Of a stretch of 64,000 bases of DNA, positions 52,172 to 61,374 are shown piece by piece; position 1 is the first letter of the stretch; the number at the start of each line of letters is the position of its first letter. The position numbers and the translations under genes were made by a program. The stretch is from Streptomyces koelreuteriae (GTDB taxonomy: Bacteria; Actinomycetota; Actinomycetes; Streptomycetales; Streptomycetaceae): assembly GCF_018604545.1 (NCBI RefSeq), contig NZ_CP075896.1, positions 5,518,001-5,582,000 on the forward strand. The letters run 5' to 3'. The notes under the pieces are model-generated. The model worked only from the letters and a program-made list of their open reading frames with translations. It ran no database searches and was not told the origin of the DNA.

Positions 52172-52948
52172 ATGACGCAGATCGACACCTCGGTGCCGCA
52201 CTCGGCCCGGATCTGGAACTACTGGCTGGGCGGCAAGGACAACTACCCGGTGGACGAGGCGGCCGGTGACGCCTACACCGCCGTGTTCCCGGGCATCGTC
52301 ACCATCGCCCGCGGCAGCCGCGCCTTCCTCGGCCGCACCATCCGCCACCTCGTCCAGGAGGCGGGCGTACGACAGTTCCTCGACGTCGGCACCGGCCTGC
52401 CCACCGTCGACAACACCCATGAGGTGGCCCAGCGCCTGGCCCCCGAGTCGCGTGTCGTCTACGTCGACAACGACCCCCTGGTCCTCGCGCACGCCCGCGC
52501 CCTGCTCACCTCCACACCGGAGGGCGCGACGGCGTACGAGCCCATCAGCCTCTACGAGCCGGAGCGCATCATCGAGGCGGCCGGGAAGACCCTCGACCTC
52601 ACCCGCCCCACCGCCCTGATCCTCAGCGGCATCCTGGGCCACGTGTCCGACTACGACGAGGCCCGCGACCTCGTCCGCCGCCTCCTGGCCGGTCTGCCCT
52701 CCGGCAGCTTCCTCTCCCTCAACGAGGGCTCCCGCGGCACCGACCCGGCCTACGAGCGGGCCCAGGACGCCTACAACGAGACCGGCGCCGTCCCCTACTT
52801 CCTGCGGCCCGTCGAGCGGATCGAGGCCTTCTTCGAGGGCCTGGAACTGGTGGAACCGGGTGTGGTCTCGGTACCGCTGTGGCACCCCGAGCCGGGCGCG
52901 TCCACGGAGGCGATCGGCCAGCACGGCGGTCTCGGCCGCAAGCCCTGA
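52172..52948 (+). CDS. SAM-dependent methyltransferase (DUF574 / Methyltransf_19)
   Basis: Protein of 258 aa with the actinobacterial DUF574 opening (PHSARIWNYWLGGKDNYPVDEAAG), a SAM-binding glycine motif in LDVGTGLPTVDNTHEVAQRL and VVYVDNDPLVLAHARALL for the acidic strand. The family is abundant in Streptomyces and its substrate is unknown. It starts 12 bp after the phosphatase stop and may be cotranscribed. It is followed by a hairpin terminator. Confidence 0.92.
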   Translation: MTQIDTSVPHSARIWNYWLGGKDNYPVDEAAGDAYTAVFPGIVTIARGSRAFLGRTIRHLVQEAGVRQFLDVGTGLPTVDNTHEVAQRLAPESRVVYVDNDPLVLAHARALLTSTPEGATAYEPISLYEPERIIEAAGKTLDLTRPTALILSGILGHVSDYDEARDLVRRLLAGLPSGSFLSLNEGSRGTDPAYERAQDAYNETGAVPYFLRPVERIEAFFEGLELVEPGVVSVPLWHPEPGASTEAIGQHGGLGRKP

Positions 52949-52971
52949 CCCGCCCCCCCGGCACGGGAAAA

Positions 52972-52998
52972 CCCCCGCGAGTCATGTCCTCGCGGGGG
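52972..52998 (+). terminator. Rho-independent-like terminator after the methyltransferase
   Basis: CCCCCGCGAG (52972-52981) and CTCGCGGGGG (52989-52998) form a perfect 10-bp stem with a 7-base loop, followed by CTTCCTTC. It lies between convergent genes. Confidence 0.8.
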
Positions 52999-53066
52999 CT
53001 TCCTTCAATCCGCCTGCCAGGTGAAGGGTGAGAAGACGATCACGAGGCAGGACGCTTCATACGGCC

Positions 53067-53714
53067 TCAGGGGGCCAGCAGCAGCACATCCGCGCGGGAC
53101 TTGGCGGCCTCGTAACGCCGGGCCACGTCCTGCCAGTTGACGACCTGCCACATCGCCTCGATGAAGTCGACCTTCTGGTTCTTGTACTGCAGATAGAAGG
53201 CGTGCTCCCAGGCGTCGAACACGAGGATCGGGGTGGCGCCCTGGCCGACATTGCCCTGGTGGTCGTAGACCTGCTCCACGATCAGCCGCCCGCTCAGCGG
53301 CTCATAGGCCAGCACACCCCAGCCCGAGCCCTGCGTGGTCGCGGAGGCCTTGGTGAGCTGCGCCTTGAAGCCCGCGTAGGAACCGAAGGACTCGATGATC
53401 GCGTCCGCCAGGTCCCCCACACCGTCCGCGGCCAGCGGCTCCCCGCCACCGTCCTTCGGGCCGGTCATGTTCTGCCAGTAGATGCTGTGCAGGATGTGCC
53501 CGGACAGATGGAAGGCCAGATTCTTCTCCAGCCCGTTGATCGCCCCCCACGTCTCCTTGTCCCGCGCCTCGGCGAGCTGCTCCAGCGTGTCGTTCGCACC
53601 CTTCACATAGGCCGCGTGGTGCTTGTCGTGATGCAGCTCGATGATCTCGGGGCTGATCACGGGGGCGAGCGCGGAGTAGTCGTAGGGGAGCTCGGGCAGC
53701 GTGTAGACGGGCAT
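53067..53714 (-). CDS. sodF: Iron (Fe/Mn-family) superoxide dismutase
   Basis: Cytoplasmic dismutase of 215 aa converting superoxide to hydrogen peroxide and oxygen. Metal ligands are seen in [13 protein letters not shown] (first His, residue 28), [14 protein letters not shown], and [13 protein letters not shown] (Asp and His). ATG 53714 follows GGAGGG. Upstream is a perfect Nur box, so nickel-loaded Nur should repress the gene while the nickel enzyme SodN is in use. Standard length, monocistronic. Confidence 0.97.
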   Translation of the reverse strand: MPVYTLPELPYDYSALAPVISPEIIELHHDKHHAAYVKGANDTLEQLAEARDKETWGAINGLEKNLAFHLSGHILHSIYWQNMTGPKDGGGEPLAADGVGDLADAIIESFGSYAGFKAQLTKASATTQGSGWGVLAYEPLSGRLIVEQVYDHQGNVGQGATPILVFDAWEHAFYLQYKNQKVDFIEAMWQVVNWQDVARRYEAAKSRADVLLLAP

Positions 53715-53739
53715 GGTGGGGAACCCTCCGGACCTCTTA

Positions 53740-53756
53740 TTGCAATGCGCTTGCAA
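53740..53756. promoter_or_regulatory. Nur box (nickel-dependent repressor site) of sodF
   Basis: TTGCAA (53740-53745), five bases, TTGCAA (53751-53756). This is the known tTGCaa-N5-ttGCAa recognition sequence of the Fur-family nickel regulator Nur, located 26 bp before the sodF start codon, where it would cover the promoter. Confidence 0.9.
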
Positions 53757-53804
53757 CTGCACGCTAGCAGCAGGATGGCGACGGTGGGTGCCCAGGGCAC
53801 AGGA

Positions 53805-53833
53805 AAGGCCCCCGCTTGTGTCGCGGGGGCCTT
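53805..53833 (-). terminator. Terminator of the amino acid permease gene
   Basis: AAGGCCCCCGC (53805-53815) and GCGGGGGCCTT (53823-53833) form a perfect 11-bp stem with a 7-base loop. On the minus strand it is followed by TTTCCTGTG. Confidence 0.85.
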
Positions 53834-53858
53834 CACCAGGGGATTCCTGCTGCCGGGG

Positions 53859-55238
53859 TTACTGCCGGGAGCGCGCCTTCTGCCACCCGTACCCGACGGC
53901 CGCCAGCACCAGTGTCATCGCGCCCGTCGAGTACAGCTGCACCCGCGTGTCCGCTTCCCGCGCCATCAGGACGAAGACCGTGGCCATACCGGCCAGGGCG
54001 ACCCACGTCAGCCACGGGAAGGCCCACATCCGTACGGCCAGCTTCTCCGGCGCCTCGCGCTCCAGCCGGCGGCGCAGACGCAGCTGCGAGACGGCGATGA
54101 AGATCCAGACGACCAGGATGACCGCGCCGATCATGTTCAGCAGCCAGGCGAAGACGTCGTTCGGCCGCCAGTAGCTCAGCAGCACGCACAGGAAGCCGAA
54201 GACGGAGGAGGCCAGTACGGCGATCCGCGGCACTCCGCCCGAGACCCGGCCCAGCACCTTCGGGCCCTGGCCCCGCTGCACCAGCGAGTAGCCGATGCGG
54301 GAGGCGCCGTAGACGTTGGCGTTCATGGCGGACAGCAGGGCCACCAGCACGACGACGTTCATCAGCTGCCCGGCGCCGGGGATGCCCAGCTCGTCCAGGG
54401 CGGCGACGTACGGGCCCTTCTCGACGACCTCCTCGGAGTCCCAGGGGACCAGGGTGACGATGACGGCCATCGAGCCGATGTAGAACAGCGCGATGCGCCA
54501 CATCGCCGTACGGACCGCGCTCGCCACGCCCTGGACGGGGTTCTCCGACTCGGCCGCCGCGATGGTGACCGTCTCCAGGCCGCCGTAGGCGAAGACCGAG
54601 GCGAGCAGGCCGATGACCAGGCCCTCACCGCCGTTCGGCATGAAGTCGGTGAGGTGGCTCGCGCCCGGCGAGTCCGTGCCGGGCAGGACACCGGCGATCG
54701 CCAGGACGCCGAGCACCAGGAACAGGGTGATCGCGCCGACCTTCAGCGCCGCGAACCAGAACTCGAACTCGCCGAAGTTCTTCACCGCCGCGAGGTTCGT
54801 GCCGCAGAAGACGACCATGAACAGCGCCACCCACGCCCACTCGGGGGTGCCCGGCAGCCAGCCGCTGACGATCTTCGCGGCGCCGATGCCCTCCAGGCCG
54901 ACGGCCGTACAGAGGAGGACCCAGAACGCCCACCCGACGGTGAACCCGGCCCAGGGGCCGAACGCCCGCTCCGCGTGCGCCGAGAACGAGCCCGACGAGG
55001 GATACGCGGCCGACATCTCGCCGAGCATCCGCATCACCAGCATCACGAGGAGACCGGAGAGGGCGTAGGCGACCACGATCGACGGACCGGCCGCGGCGAT
55101 ACCCGCACCGGAGCCGACGAACAGACCGGCGCCGATCACCCCGCCGAGGGCGATCATCGACAGGTGGCGCTGCTTCAGGCCATGGGTGAGGGAGGCGTCG
55201 TCCGTGCTGGGCGGCGTCCCGGTGGTGGTGCTGGGCAT
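53859..55238 (-). CDS. Amino acid permease (APC superfamily, GABA/aromatic permease type)
   Basis: Membrane transporter of 459 aa with twelve predicted helices. APC hallmarks are LKQRHLSMIALGGVIGAGLFVGSG, RMLGEMSAAYPSSGSFSAHAERAFG, the WAFWVLLCTAVGLEG helix, and NFGEFEFWFAALKVGAI. It is similar along its length to the permease at 59595-61094, so the two are paralogues. Substrate uncertain (GABA, lysine, aromatic or similar amino acids). It is transcribed alone and terminated by the hairpin at 53805-53833. Confidence 0.94.
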   Translation of the reverse strand: MPSTTTGTPPSTDDASLTHGLKQRHLSMIALGGVIGAGLFVGSGAGIAAAGPSIVVAYALSGLLVMLVMRMLGEMSAAYPSSGSFSAHAERAFGPWAGFTVGWAFWVLLCTAVGLEGIGAAKIVSGWLPGTPEWAWVALFMVVFCGTNLAAVKNFGEFEFWFAALKVGAITLFLVLGVLAIAGVLPGTDSPGASHLTDFMPNGGEGLVIGLLASVFAYGGLETVTIAAAESENPVQGVASAVRTAMWRIALFYIGSMAVIVTLVPWDSEEVVEKGPYVAALDELGIPGAGQLMNVVVLVALLSAMNANVYGASRIGYSLVQRGQGPKVLGRVSGGVPRIAVLASSVFGFLCVLLSYWRPNDVFAWLLNMIGAVILVVWIFIAVSQLRLRRRLEREAPEKLAVRMWAFPWLTWVALAGMATVFVLMAREADTRVQLYSTGAMTLVLAAVGYGWQKARSRQ

Positions 55239-55641
55239 GGGCGCGGCTCGTCCAATGCGTGAGAGGCGTAAGAGGGCAAAAACGCCGCCAGTCTGTGCGG
55301 TCCCCGAGCCCGGGAGGGAGGGGTGTCCAGCATGCGGACACCTGGAACGCGCGCCGTGAGGCCCCGGGAACGGAGGGTGGACACCCGTCGCGGAAGCCGT
55401 CGGGAACAGCCCTGGCGGGCATTTGGCGAAACCCTACAGTCCGCTTCACCGCCGAGTCCGTGATCGAAACCTCGCTGCCAGCGTGACCGGTATCACGTCG
55501 ACCTCGGTGTAACGCTCACCCTTTGTCAGGAGCCAACCAACCGTACGTTCGCGCCTTTGTCGATCGCTGACGGTGATCAGGGCGAGGGCGCTGGGATAGC
55601 GTCACCGTGTCCCGACCGACCCTCACCCTCGCGGAGTCCCC
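55239..55641. other. Divergent intergenic region permease/bioY
   Basis: 403 bp without a credible gene. The notable site is CGTGA-CCGGTA-TCACG (55482-55497), an inverted repeat resembling a GntR- or TetR-type operator, 145 bp before bioY; GGTGTAACGCTCACC (about 55505-55519) is a second small dyad. No known biotin-operator sequence was recognised. Confidence 0.45.
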
Positions 55642-56223
55642 ATGAGCACCGCCGCAGCCGTCCCCGTTCGCACCGGGCAGGTCCTCGCCGACCTGCTTCC
55701 CGCCTCTCGTGTCCGGGACGTGGCCCTCGTGCTCGGCGGCGCCGCGCTCACCGGCCTCGCCGCACAGATCTCGGTGCCCGTGCCGGGCTCCCCGGTGCCG
55801 GTGACGGGCCAGACCTTCGCCGCGCTGCTCGTCGGCACCTCCCTCGGCGCCGGCCGGGGCCTCTTCGCGCTCGCGCTCTACGCCGTGGCGGGCATCGCCG
55901 GTGTGCCGTGGTTCGCGCAGGGCACCTCGGGCATCGCCCCCTCCTTCGGCTACATCCTCGGCATGATCCTCGCCGCCACCGTCGTGGGCGCCCTGGCCCG
56001 CCGCGGTGCCGACCGCTCGATGCTGCGCATGGCGGGCACGATGCTGGTGGGTGAGGCGATCATCTACGCCATCGGCGTGCCCTACCTGGCCCTCTCCACC
56101 GGCATGTCCGCCAGTGCCGCGATCGCGGCCGGCCTCACGCCGTTCCTGATCGGCGACGCGCTGAAGGCGGCGCTGGCGATGGGGGCGCTGCCGACGGCCT
56201 GGAAGTTCGCCGACAAGGGCTGA
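55642..56223 (+). CDS. bioY: Biotin transporter BioY (ECF S component)
   Basis: Membrane protein of 193 aa with six helices. BioY signatures are LAAQISVPVPGSPVPVTGQTF, GRGLFALALYAVAGIAGVPWF and SFGYILGMILAATVVGAL. It captures biotin, alone or with an energy-coupling module encoded elsewhere; no EcfA/EcfT genes are adjacent. ATG 55642. Followed by a 20-bp stem hairpin. Confidence 0.94.
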   Translation: MSTAAAVPVRTGQVLADLLPASRVRDVALVLGGAALTGLAAQISVPVPGSPVPVTGQTFAALLVGTSLGAGRGLFALALYAVAGIAGVPWFAQGTSGIAPSFGYILGMILAATVVGALARRGADRSMLRMAGTMLVGEAIIYAIGVPYLALSTGMSASAAIAAGLTPFLIGDALKAALAMGALPTAWKFADKG

Positions 56224-56256
56224 CACGCGACGGTCGCGGCCGACGTATCGGTCGCG

Positions 56257-56302
56257 CACGAGAGGCTCGCCGGGTTTCCCACAACCCGGCGAGCCTCTCG
56301 TG
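56257..56302. terminator. 20-bp perfect stem between bioY and the surface-protein gene
   Basis: 56257-56276 (CACGAGAGGCTCGCCGGGTT) pairs perfectly with 56283-56302 over a 6-base loop. It lies between convergent 3' ends and is probably a bidirectional terminator. The stem is longer than usual. Confidence 0.85.
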
Positions 56303-56340
56303 TGTCATGGCACCGAACTTCCGCCGCCGTCGCGGCCGGT

Positions 56341-57102
56341 TCAGCTCTCCTGACGCCCCGGCACCCGCTGCCGGGACCACCACATTCCGGCCGCGCCCGC
56401 CGCGAGGAGCGCCGCACCGGCCGCGCCCAGCGGCAGCACCTCACGCGCCGAGCCGGTCTCCGCCAGCTCCTTGCCGCCGGGGGACTCCTTGTCACCCGGG
56501 GACTCCTTGCCGCCCGGCGACACCGGCTTGTTGTCGGTGCCGAGCAGCAGGGGCGTGGCCGGGGCGTCCGGCGAGGGGTTGTTCGTGCCGAACGGCACCG
56601 GGCCCTGCTGCCAGAACGTCTTCTTGCCGTCGGCGGTCTGGACGGGCAGACAGATCTTTCCGGCCTTGCTCAGGTCGTACGTCGCGTCGACGGCGTACGA
56701 CTTCGACTTACCGGCCGCGAGATTGTCGAGGGCGCAGGCGAAACCGCTGTTCGAACCCTCCGGAAGGCCGTTCTCGGGTATCGCGGAACAGCCCTCGACG
56801 TTCTTGACCACAAGCCCGTCGAATCCGACGACCAACAGCCTGATCTTCCCGCTGTCCTTGCTCCCCTCGTTCTTCACGGTGGCGGTAATGGCCGTCTTTT
56901 TCGAACCGTTGTCGACCGAGATCTTCTCAGGCAGCGTCGTGGTGAGCTTCACGCCCGCCGGTGCCGCGTCAACTGCCTTTCCCCCCTTGCTGCTCGCGGG
57001 CCCTCCGTCCTCCGCCCCGGCTGTGCCGGACAGGATCAGCACCGCCGAGAATGATGCCGCGACCAGCGGCCCCACGACCACGGCCGTACGACGAGAACTC
57101 AT
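56341..57102 (-). CDS. Secreted surface protein with class E sortase signal LAETG
   Basis: Protein of 253 aa; ATG 57102 follows AAGGGGGG. A signal peptide (residues about 1-30, ending GTAGA) precedes a beta-sandwich-like domain with two Cys (VEGCSAIPENGL...SGFACALDNL). Then comes a low-complexity stretch with SPGGKE/SPGDKE/SPGGKE, and the sorting signal LAETG at 213-217, a hydrophobic helix (VLPLGAAGAALLAAGAAGMW) and a basic tail (RQRVPGRQ). LAxTG is the motif cut by Streptomyces class E sortases, so the protein is expected to be anchored to peptidoglycan. The ligand or function is unknown. Confidence 0.88.
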   Translation of the reverse strand: MSSRRTAVVVGPLVAASFSAVLILSGTAGAEDGGPASSKGGKAVDAAPAGVKLTTTLPEKISVDNGSKKTAITATVKNEGSKDSGKIRLLVVGFDGLVVKNVEGCSAIPENGLPEGSNSGFACALDNLAAGKSKSYAVDATYDLSKAGKICLPVQTADGKKTFWQQGPVPFGTNNPSPDAPATPLLLGTDNKPVSPGGKESPGDKESPGGKELAETGSAREVLPLGAAGAALLAAGAAGMWWSRQRVPGRQES

Positions 57103-57255
57103 GTTCGCCCCCCTTGTGTCCCCCTGGCTGCGCCTGAATTCGCAGCACTGAAAGAGGTACCACAAAATTTCGCCGCACTATCCTGGTACGGCGCGAAGTG
57201 TGACCGTTGTGTTTCACTGGAGGCGGTCGCGGCGTCGTGGAGGGGGTGCAGCGGA

Positions 57256-59481
57256 TTGCCGGGGAATGCGAATAGCGGCGGTGTTCCAGGGATATTGGTG
57301 ACGGGGCGCTATCGGTTGGTCGAAAGTATCGGCCAGGGGGGAATGGGGCGGGTGTGGCGAGCCGCCGACGAAATACTCGACCGGCCCGTTGCCGTCAAGG
57401 AAATGCGGATCGACGGTCTCGACGCGGAGGACAACAGGACGCGCCGCGAACGCACCCTGCGCGAGGCCAGGGCCACCGCCCGCATCGACCATCCCAACGT
57501 CGTACGGGTCTACGACGTGGTCGACGAGGGTGAACGCCTGTGGATCGTCATGGAGTTGGTGGCCGGCCGCTCCCTCGAACGGATCCTCGCGGAGGACGGC
57601 CCCCTGAGCCCCTGCGAGACGGCCCGCATCGGCCTCGGCCTGGTCGCGGCGCTACGGCAGGTGCACGCGCGGGGCGTCCTGCACCGGGACATCAAGCCGG
57701 GGAACGTCCTCGTGGAGAACGCGGCCGGAACAGCCGGACCGGGCGGACCGGGACGTCGCGGGGGCACGGTTTCCGGCCAGGCCCCGGGCGGGGGCTCCTA
57801 CGAACGGCGGGTCGTCCTCACGGACTTCGGCATCGCCGCGATCCAGGACGCCAAGGCGCTCACGATGGTCGGGATGCTGGTCGGCTCGCCCGACTACATG
57901 GCCCCCGAGCGCATCTCCGGCCGCCCCCAGGGCCCGCCCTCCGACAACTGGTCCCTCGGCGCGACCCTCTGCGCGGCCCTGGGCGGCCGCTCCCCCTTCT
58001 CCCGCGACACCACGCTGGCCACCCTGCACGCGGTCCTCTACGAGGAGCCCGAACTCCCCGCCGCCTCGGGCCCGTTGCGCGACATCCTGACGGCCCTCCT
58101 GGAAAAGGAACCGTCGACCCGCCCGACCCTGGAGGACCTGGAAACGGCCCTGGAGGCGGTGGCGTTCCCGGTGCCCACGCCGACGGTGTCGGTGGGGTGG
58201 GGAGCGGCGGGCGCGGCCGGCCTTGCGGAGACCTTGGGGGGAGGGGGACTTGAGCAGGGGTTGCAGGAGAGGGGAGGGGAGCCGGAGCAGGGAGCCGTTG
58301 ATCCGGGGCGGGACCGGGTACCGGAGCGGGTACCGGAGCGGGGCGAGCCGGGGCCGGACCTCGACACGGAATCGGAACCGGCATCCGAGAAGAACCAGCA
58401 ACCCGCCCCGGAACCGGCACTGGAACCGGCACCGGAACCGGCACCCCGGACATCGGCACCGGAACCGGCACCCCGGACATCGGCCCCGACGGCGACCCCG
58501 CCACCCCTCACGACCCCCACCCCACATCAACCACCCACCCCGGCCCCCGCGCAAGCCGCACCCCAGGACCCCCGCCAACCGGCCCCCGCCCCCGCCCCCA
58601 CCCCCGTCCTGGACGCGACACCACTTCAACCCCACAACCACCACCCCACAGCCGAGGCCACCACCGCTCCCACCAGGGAAGCCGCCGCACAGGCACAGCC
58701 CCACGCGGCACCCCGCCCCGACAGCCGCGCCACCACCATCCCTCGCCCGGGCCCCGTCTCCCTCACCCGCGCACAGGCGGCAACCGAGTGCCGCCCCCAC
58801 CCCATGCCGCCGGGCGAACTCCCCGGCCCCGCCGTCCCGGCCGTGTCCCGCCCCCGCGCAGGTCACCGCCGTAGGATGCTCGCCGCCGCGGCGGCCACGG
58901 TCGCGACGGCCGGTGTCGTCGTGGGGATCATCCTGGCGACGTCGTCCGGCACCCCGGACGACGACACCCGCGCGGGCTCGTCAGCCTCCGCACCCCCCAC
59001 CACGACGTCCGCCCCTTCCCCCACATCCACCGTCGAGGGCACCTCCCGGCCGCAGAGCCTGCCGCCGGGCACCCGCCGGGAGGCCGGTGGGTTCGCCTGG
59101 GCGACTCCGGAGGGCTGGCGGCGGGACGTGAAGACGGGCGCGGAGGTGCACTACACCTCCCCGGACGGCACCCAGGAACTGGTCGGCAAGTCCGCCCTGG
59201 CCCGCGGCGACCTTCTGAAGACCTGGCAGACCTCGGAGCGCAACGCCCACCAGGGCCAGGACTACAGCAAGGTCCGCCTGGAGGAGACGACATTCCGCGG
59301 CCACCCGGCGGTGATCTGGGAGTACACCTTCACGCTGGAGGGCGTCCGCTGGCACGCCCGTCTGCTCGGCTTCAACGTCGGCGGAAAGTCGTACCAGATC
59401 AACACCTGGTACCAGTCAGGGATCGAGGAGGAGGCTCTGAGCACGTACGAGAAGGTCAAGGACAGCTTCACGGTGCTGTAG
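57256..59481 (+). CDS. Serine/threonine protein kinase, PASTA-less, single-pass membrane
   Basis: Hanks-type kinase of about 741 aa. The glycine loop is IGQGGMGRVW, the ATP-binding Lys48 is in VAVKEM, the catalytic Asp145 in HRDIKPGNVLV, Asp190 in DFGIA and the activation-segment end GSPDYMAPE. A Pro/Ala/Glu/Thr-rich linker with repeated PAPEPA and RTSAPEPAP units (about residues 360-530) leads to a membrane helix (about 539-562) and an extracellular C-terminal domain (GGFAWATPEGWRRDVKTGAE to the end) that may sense a signal. The start is uncertain: TTG 57256 has GGAGGGGG at 9 bases, while GTG 57298 is the next choice. Transcribed alone. Confidence 0.92.
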   Translation: MPGNANSGGVPGILVTGRYRLVESIGQGGMGRVWRAADEILDRPVAVKEMRIDGLDAEDNRTRRERTLREARATARIDHPNVVRVYDVVDEGERLWIVMELVAGRSLERILAEDGPLSPCETARIGLGLVAALRQVHARGVLHRDIKPGNVLVENAAGTAGPGGPGRRGGTVSGQAPGGGSYERRVVLTDFGIAAIQDAKALTMVGMLVGSPDYMAPERISGRPQGPPSDNWSLGATLCAALGGRSPFSRDTTLATLHAVLYEEPELPAASGPLRDILTALLEKEPSTRPTLEDLETALEAVAFPVPTPTVSVGWGAAGAAGLAETLGGGGLEQGLQERGGEPEQGAVDPGRDRVPERVPERGEPGPDLDTESEPASEKNQQPAPEPALEPAPEPAPRTSAPEPAPRTSAPTATPPPLTTPTPHQPPTPAPAQAAPQDPRQPAPAPAPTPVLDATPLQPHNHHPTAEATTAPTREAAAQAQPHAAPRPDSRATTIPRPGPVSLTRAQAATECRPHPMPPGELPGPAVPAVSRPRAGHRRRMLAAAAATVATAGVVVGIILATSSGTPDDDTRAGSSASAPPTTTSAPSPTSTVEGTSRPQSLPPGTRREAGGFAWATPEGWRRDVKTGAEVHYTSPDGTQELVGKSALARGDLLKTWQTSERNAHQGQDYSKVRLEETTFRGHPAVIWEYTFTLEGVRWHARLLGFNVGGKSYQINTWYQSGIEEEALSTYEKVKDSFTVL

Positions 59482-59504
59482 AGGGCGAGAGGGCGAGAGG
59501 GCGC

Positions 59505-59560
59505 GAAAAAAGGGGCCTGCGGTGCGCGTCCTGAAAGAAGGAACACGCACCGCAGGCCCC
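59505..59560 (-). terminator. Strong terminator of the second amino acid permease gene
   Basis: GGGGCCTGCGGTGCGCGT (59512-59529) pairs with 59543-59560 with one mismatch in 18. On the minus strand it is followed directly by six T (the AAAAAA at 59506-59511), giving a classical intrinsic terminator, rare in such GC-rich DNA. Confidence 0.9.
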
Positions 59561-59594
59561 ACAAGATGAACGGGCGAGCGCCCGCCGGTCGGCG

Positions 59595-61094
59595 TCAGCC
59601 GGCCGAGACCTCGTCCCGGCCCTGCTCCGGAACCTTGGCCTGCGCGACGTCGGCGTCCCGCGAGCCGCGGCCCCTGTGCTTCACGAAGGCGATGGCGAGC
59701 ACCACGGCCGCGACGAGCAGCGACAGCAGGATCGTCCTGCGGCCGTCGTGCTCGGTGTCGGTGAGCATGTAGCCGAGGATGAAGACGATCAGTCCGGCCG
59801 TCGCGTAGGTCAGATACGGGTACAGCCACATCTTGACCACGAGCTTCTCCGGCGCCTCCGCCTGGATGATCTTCCGCATCCGCAGCTGGGAGAAGCAGAT
59901 CACCAGCCACACGAACAGGGCGACCGCGCCACTGGAGTTCACCAGGAAGAGGAAGACGGAGTCCGGGAACTTGTAGTTGAAGAAGACGGCGACGAAGCCG
60001 AACGCGACGGAGGCGAGAATCGCCGTCCGGGGCACGCCGTTGCCGGTCGTGCGGGCGAAGGACTTCGGCGCGTCGCCGCGCTGGCCGAGGGAGAAGGCCA
60101 TGCGGGAGGCGGTGTAGAGACCGGAGTTGAGACAGGACAGCACCGAGGTCAGCACGATGAAGTTCATGATCTGACCGGCGTGCGGAATGCCCAGGGAGTC
60201 GAGCGCGGCGACGTAGGAGCCGTCGTCGGTGATGGACTTGCTGTCCCACGGGAGCAGGGCCACCACGACGAAGATCGAGCCGAGGTAGAAGACGGCGACA
60301 CGCCAGATGATGCTGTTGGTGGCCTTGGTGACGGCCTGCTGCGGGTTCTCGGACTCGCCGGCGGCCAGGGTGGCGATCTCGCTGCCCATGAAGGAGAAGA
60401 CGACGAGCAGCACACCGGTGAGGATCGCGCCCGCGCCATGGGGCAGGAAGCCGCCGTGCTGGGTGAGGTTGCTCAACCCGGCCTGCTCACTGTCCACGCC
60501 GGGCAGCAGCCCGAAGACGGCGAGCCCGCCGATGACGATGAACGCGGCGATCGCGACGACCTTGATCCCCGCGAACCAGAACTCGAACTCGCCGTACGAC
60601 CCGACGGAGACCAGGTTGGTCGCGGTGAGCACCAGCATCACGATCAGGGCCCAGGCCCACTGCGGCACGGCCGGGATCCAGCCCTCCAGGATCACGGCAC
60701 CGGCGGTCGCCTCGACCGCGAGCACCACGACCCAGAAGAACCAGTACAGCCAGCCGATGGAGAAACCGGCCCAGGGACCGAGCGCCCGGTCGGCGTGCGC
60801 GGAGAAGGAACCCGAGGTCGGGTTGGCGGCGGACATCTCACCGAGCATCCGCATCACCAGCACCACGAGCGTGCCGACGAGGGCGTACGACAGGAGAATG
60901 CCGGGGCCTGCGGTGGCGATACCGGAGCTGGACCCCACGAAGAGTCCGGCTCCGATGACGCCACCGATGGCGATCATCGAAAGATGCCGGTTCTTGAGCC
61001 CGGCCTGCAGTCCGGAGCTGCCGTCCGGCCCGCCGGGTTCTCCGGGGCCTCCGGGGTCGTTTCCGGTCGTCTTCAGTGTCGGCTGCGAGGTCAT
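59595..61094 (-). CDS. Amino acid permease, second copy (APC superfamily)
   Basis: Membrane transporter of 499 aa. ATG 61094 is the likely start, with AAAGGAA about 10 bases upstream; this gives a Gly/Pro-rich N-terminus (NDPGGPGEPGGPDGSSG) before LKNRHLSMIAIGGVIGAGLF. Twelve helices; RMLGEMSAANPTSGSFSAHADRALG and SYGEFEFWFAGIKVVAI align with the permease at 53859-55238. The extended hydrophilic C-terminus (HRGRGSRDADVAQAKV) distinguishes it. Substrate uncertain. Confidence 0.94.
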   Translation of the reverse strand: MTSQPTLKTTGNDPGGPGEPGGPDGSSGLQAGLKNRHLSMIAIGGVIGAGLFVGSSSGIATAGPGILLSYALVGTLVVLVMRMLGEMSAANPTSGSFSAHADRALGPWAGFSIGWLYWFFWVVVLAVEATAGAVILEGWIPAVPQWAWALIVMLVLTATNLVSVGSYGEFEFWFAGIKVVAIAAFIVIGGLAVFGLLPGVDSEQAGLSNLTQHGGFLPHGAGAILTGVLLVVFSFMGSEIATLAAGESENPQQAVTKATNSIIWRVAVFYLGSIFVVVALLPWDSKSITDDGSYVAALDSLGIPHAGQIMNFIVLTSVLSCLNSGLYTASRMAFSLGQRGDAPKSFARTTGNGVPRTAILASVAFGFVAVFFNYKFPDSVFLFLVNSSGAVALFVWLVICFSQLRMRKIIQAEAPEKLVVKMWLYPYLTYATAGLIVFILGYMLTDTEHDGRRTILLSLLVAAVVLAIAFVKHRGRGSRDADVAQAKVPEQGRDEVSAG

Positions 61095-61374
61095 GGAACG
61101 GATTTCCTTTGCGCCGGGGAGCTGTTCTTCCGTACGGAGCCGCACGAGCTGTACGACGGGGGGTGTGTCGCGGCATGACGGTGTACGGGTCCTCGTACGA
61201 GCGGGTGTACGAGCCGGTCCAGTGAATCTGAGGCGAACGTTTTCGAGAACCTTTGAATCCAGATTGTTACTTGAGGTTTTCCTGAGGTTCCGTAATGCGG
61301 CTCACATTCGCCTCACGTTTTCATGAGCGCCACCCCGCGCGCCTTCCCCGAAACACCCGTGTCACACTCATCCC

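Noticed and set aside
57181-57256. Kinase start further upstream
   Set aside because: The frame upstream of TTG 57256 lacks a start codon with suitable spacing; GTG at 57246 is out of frame.
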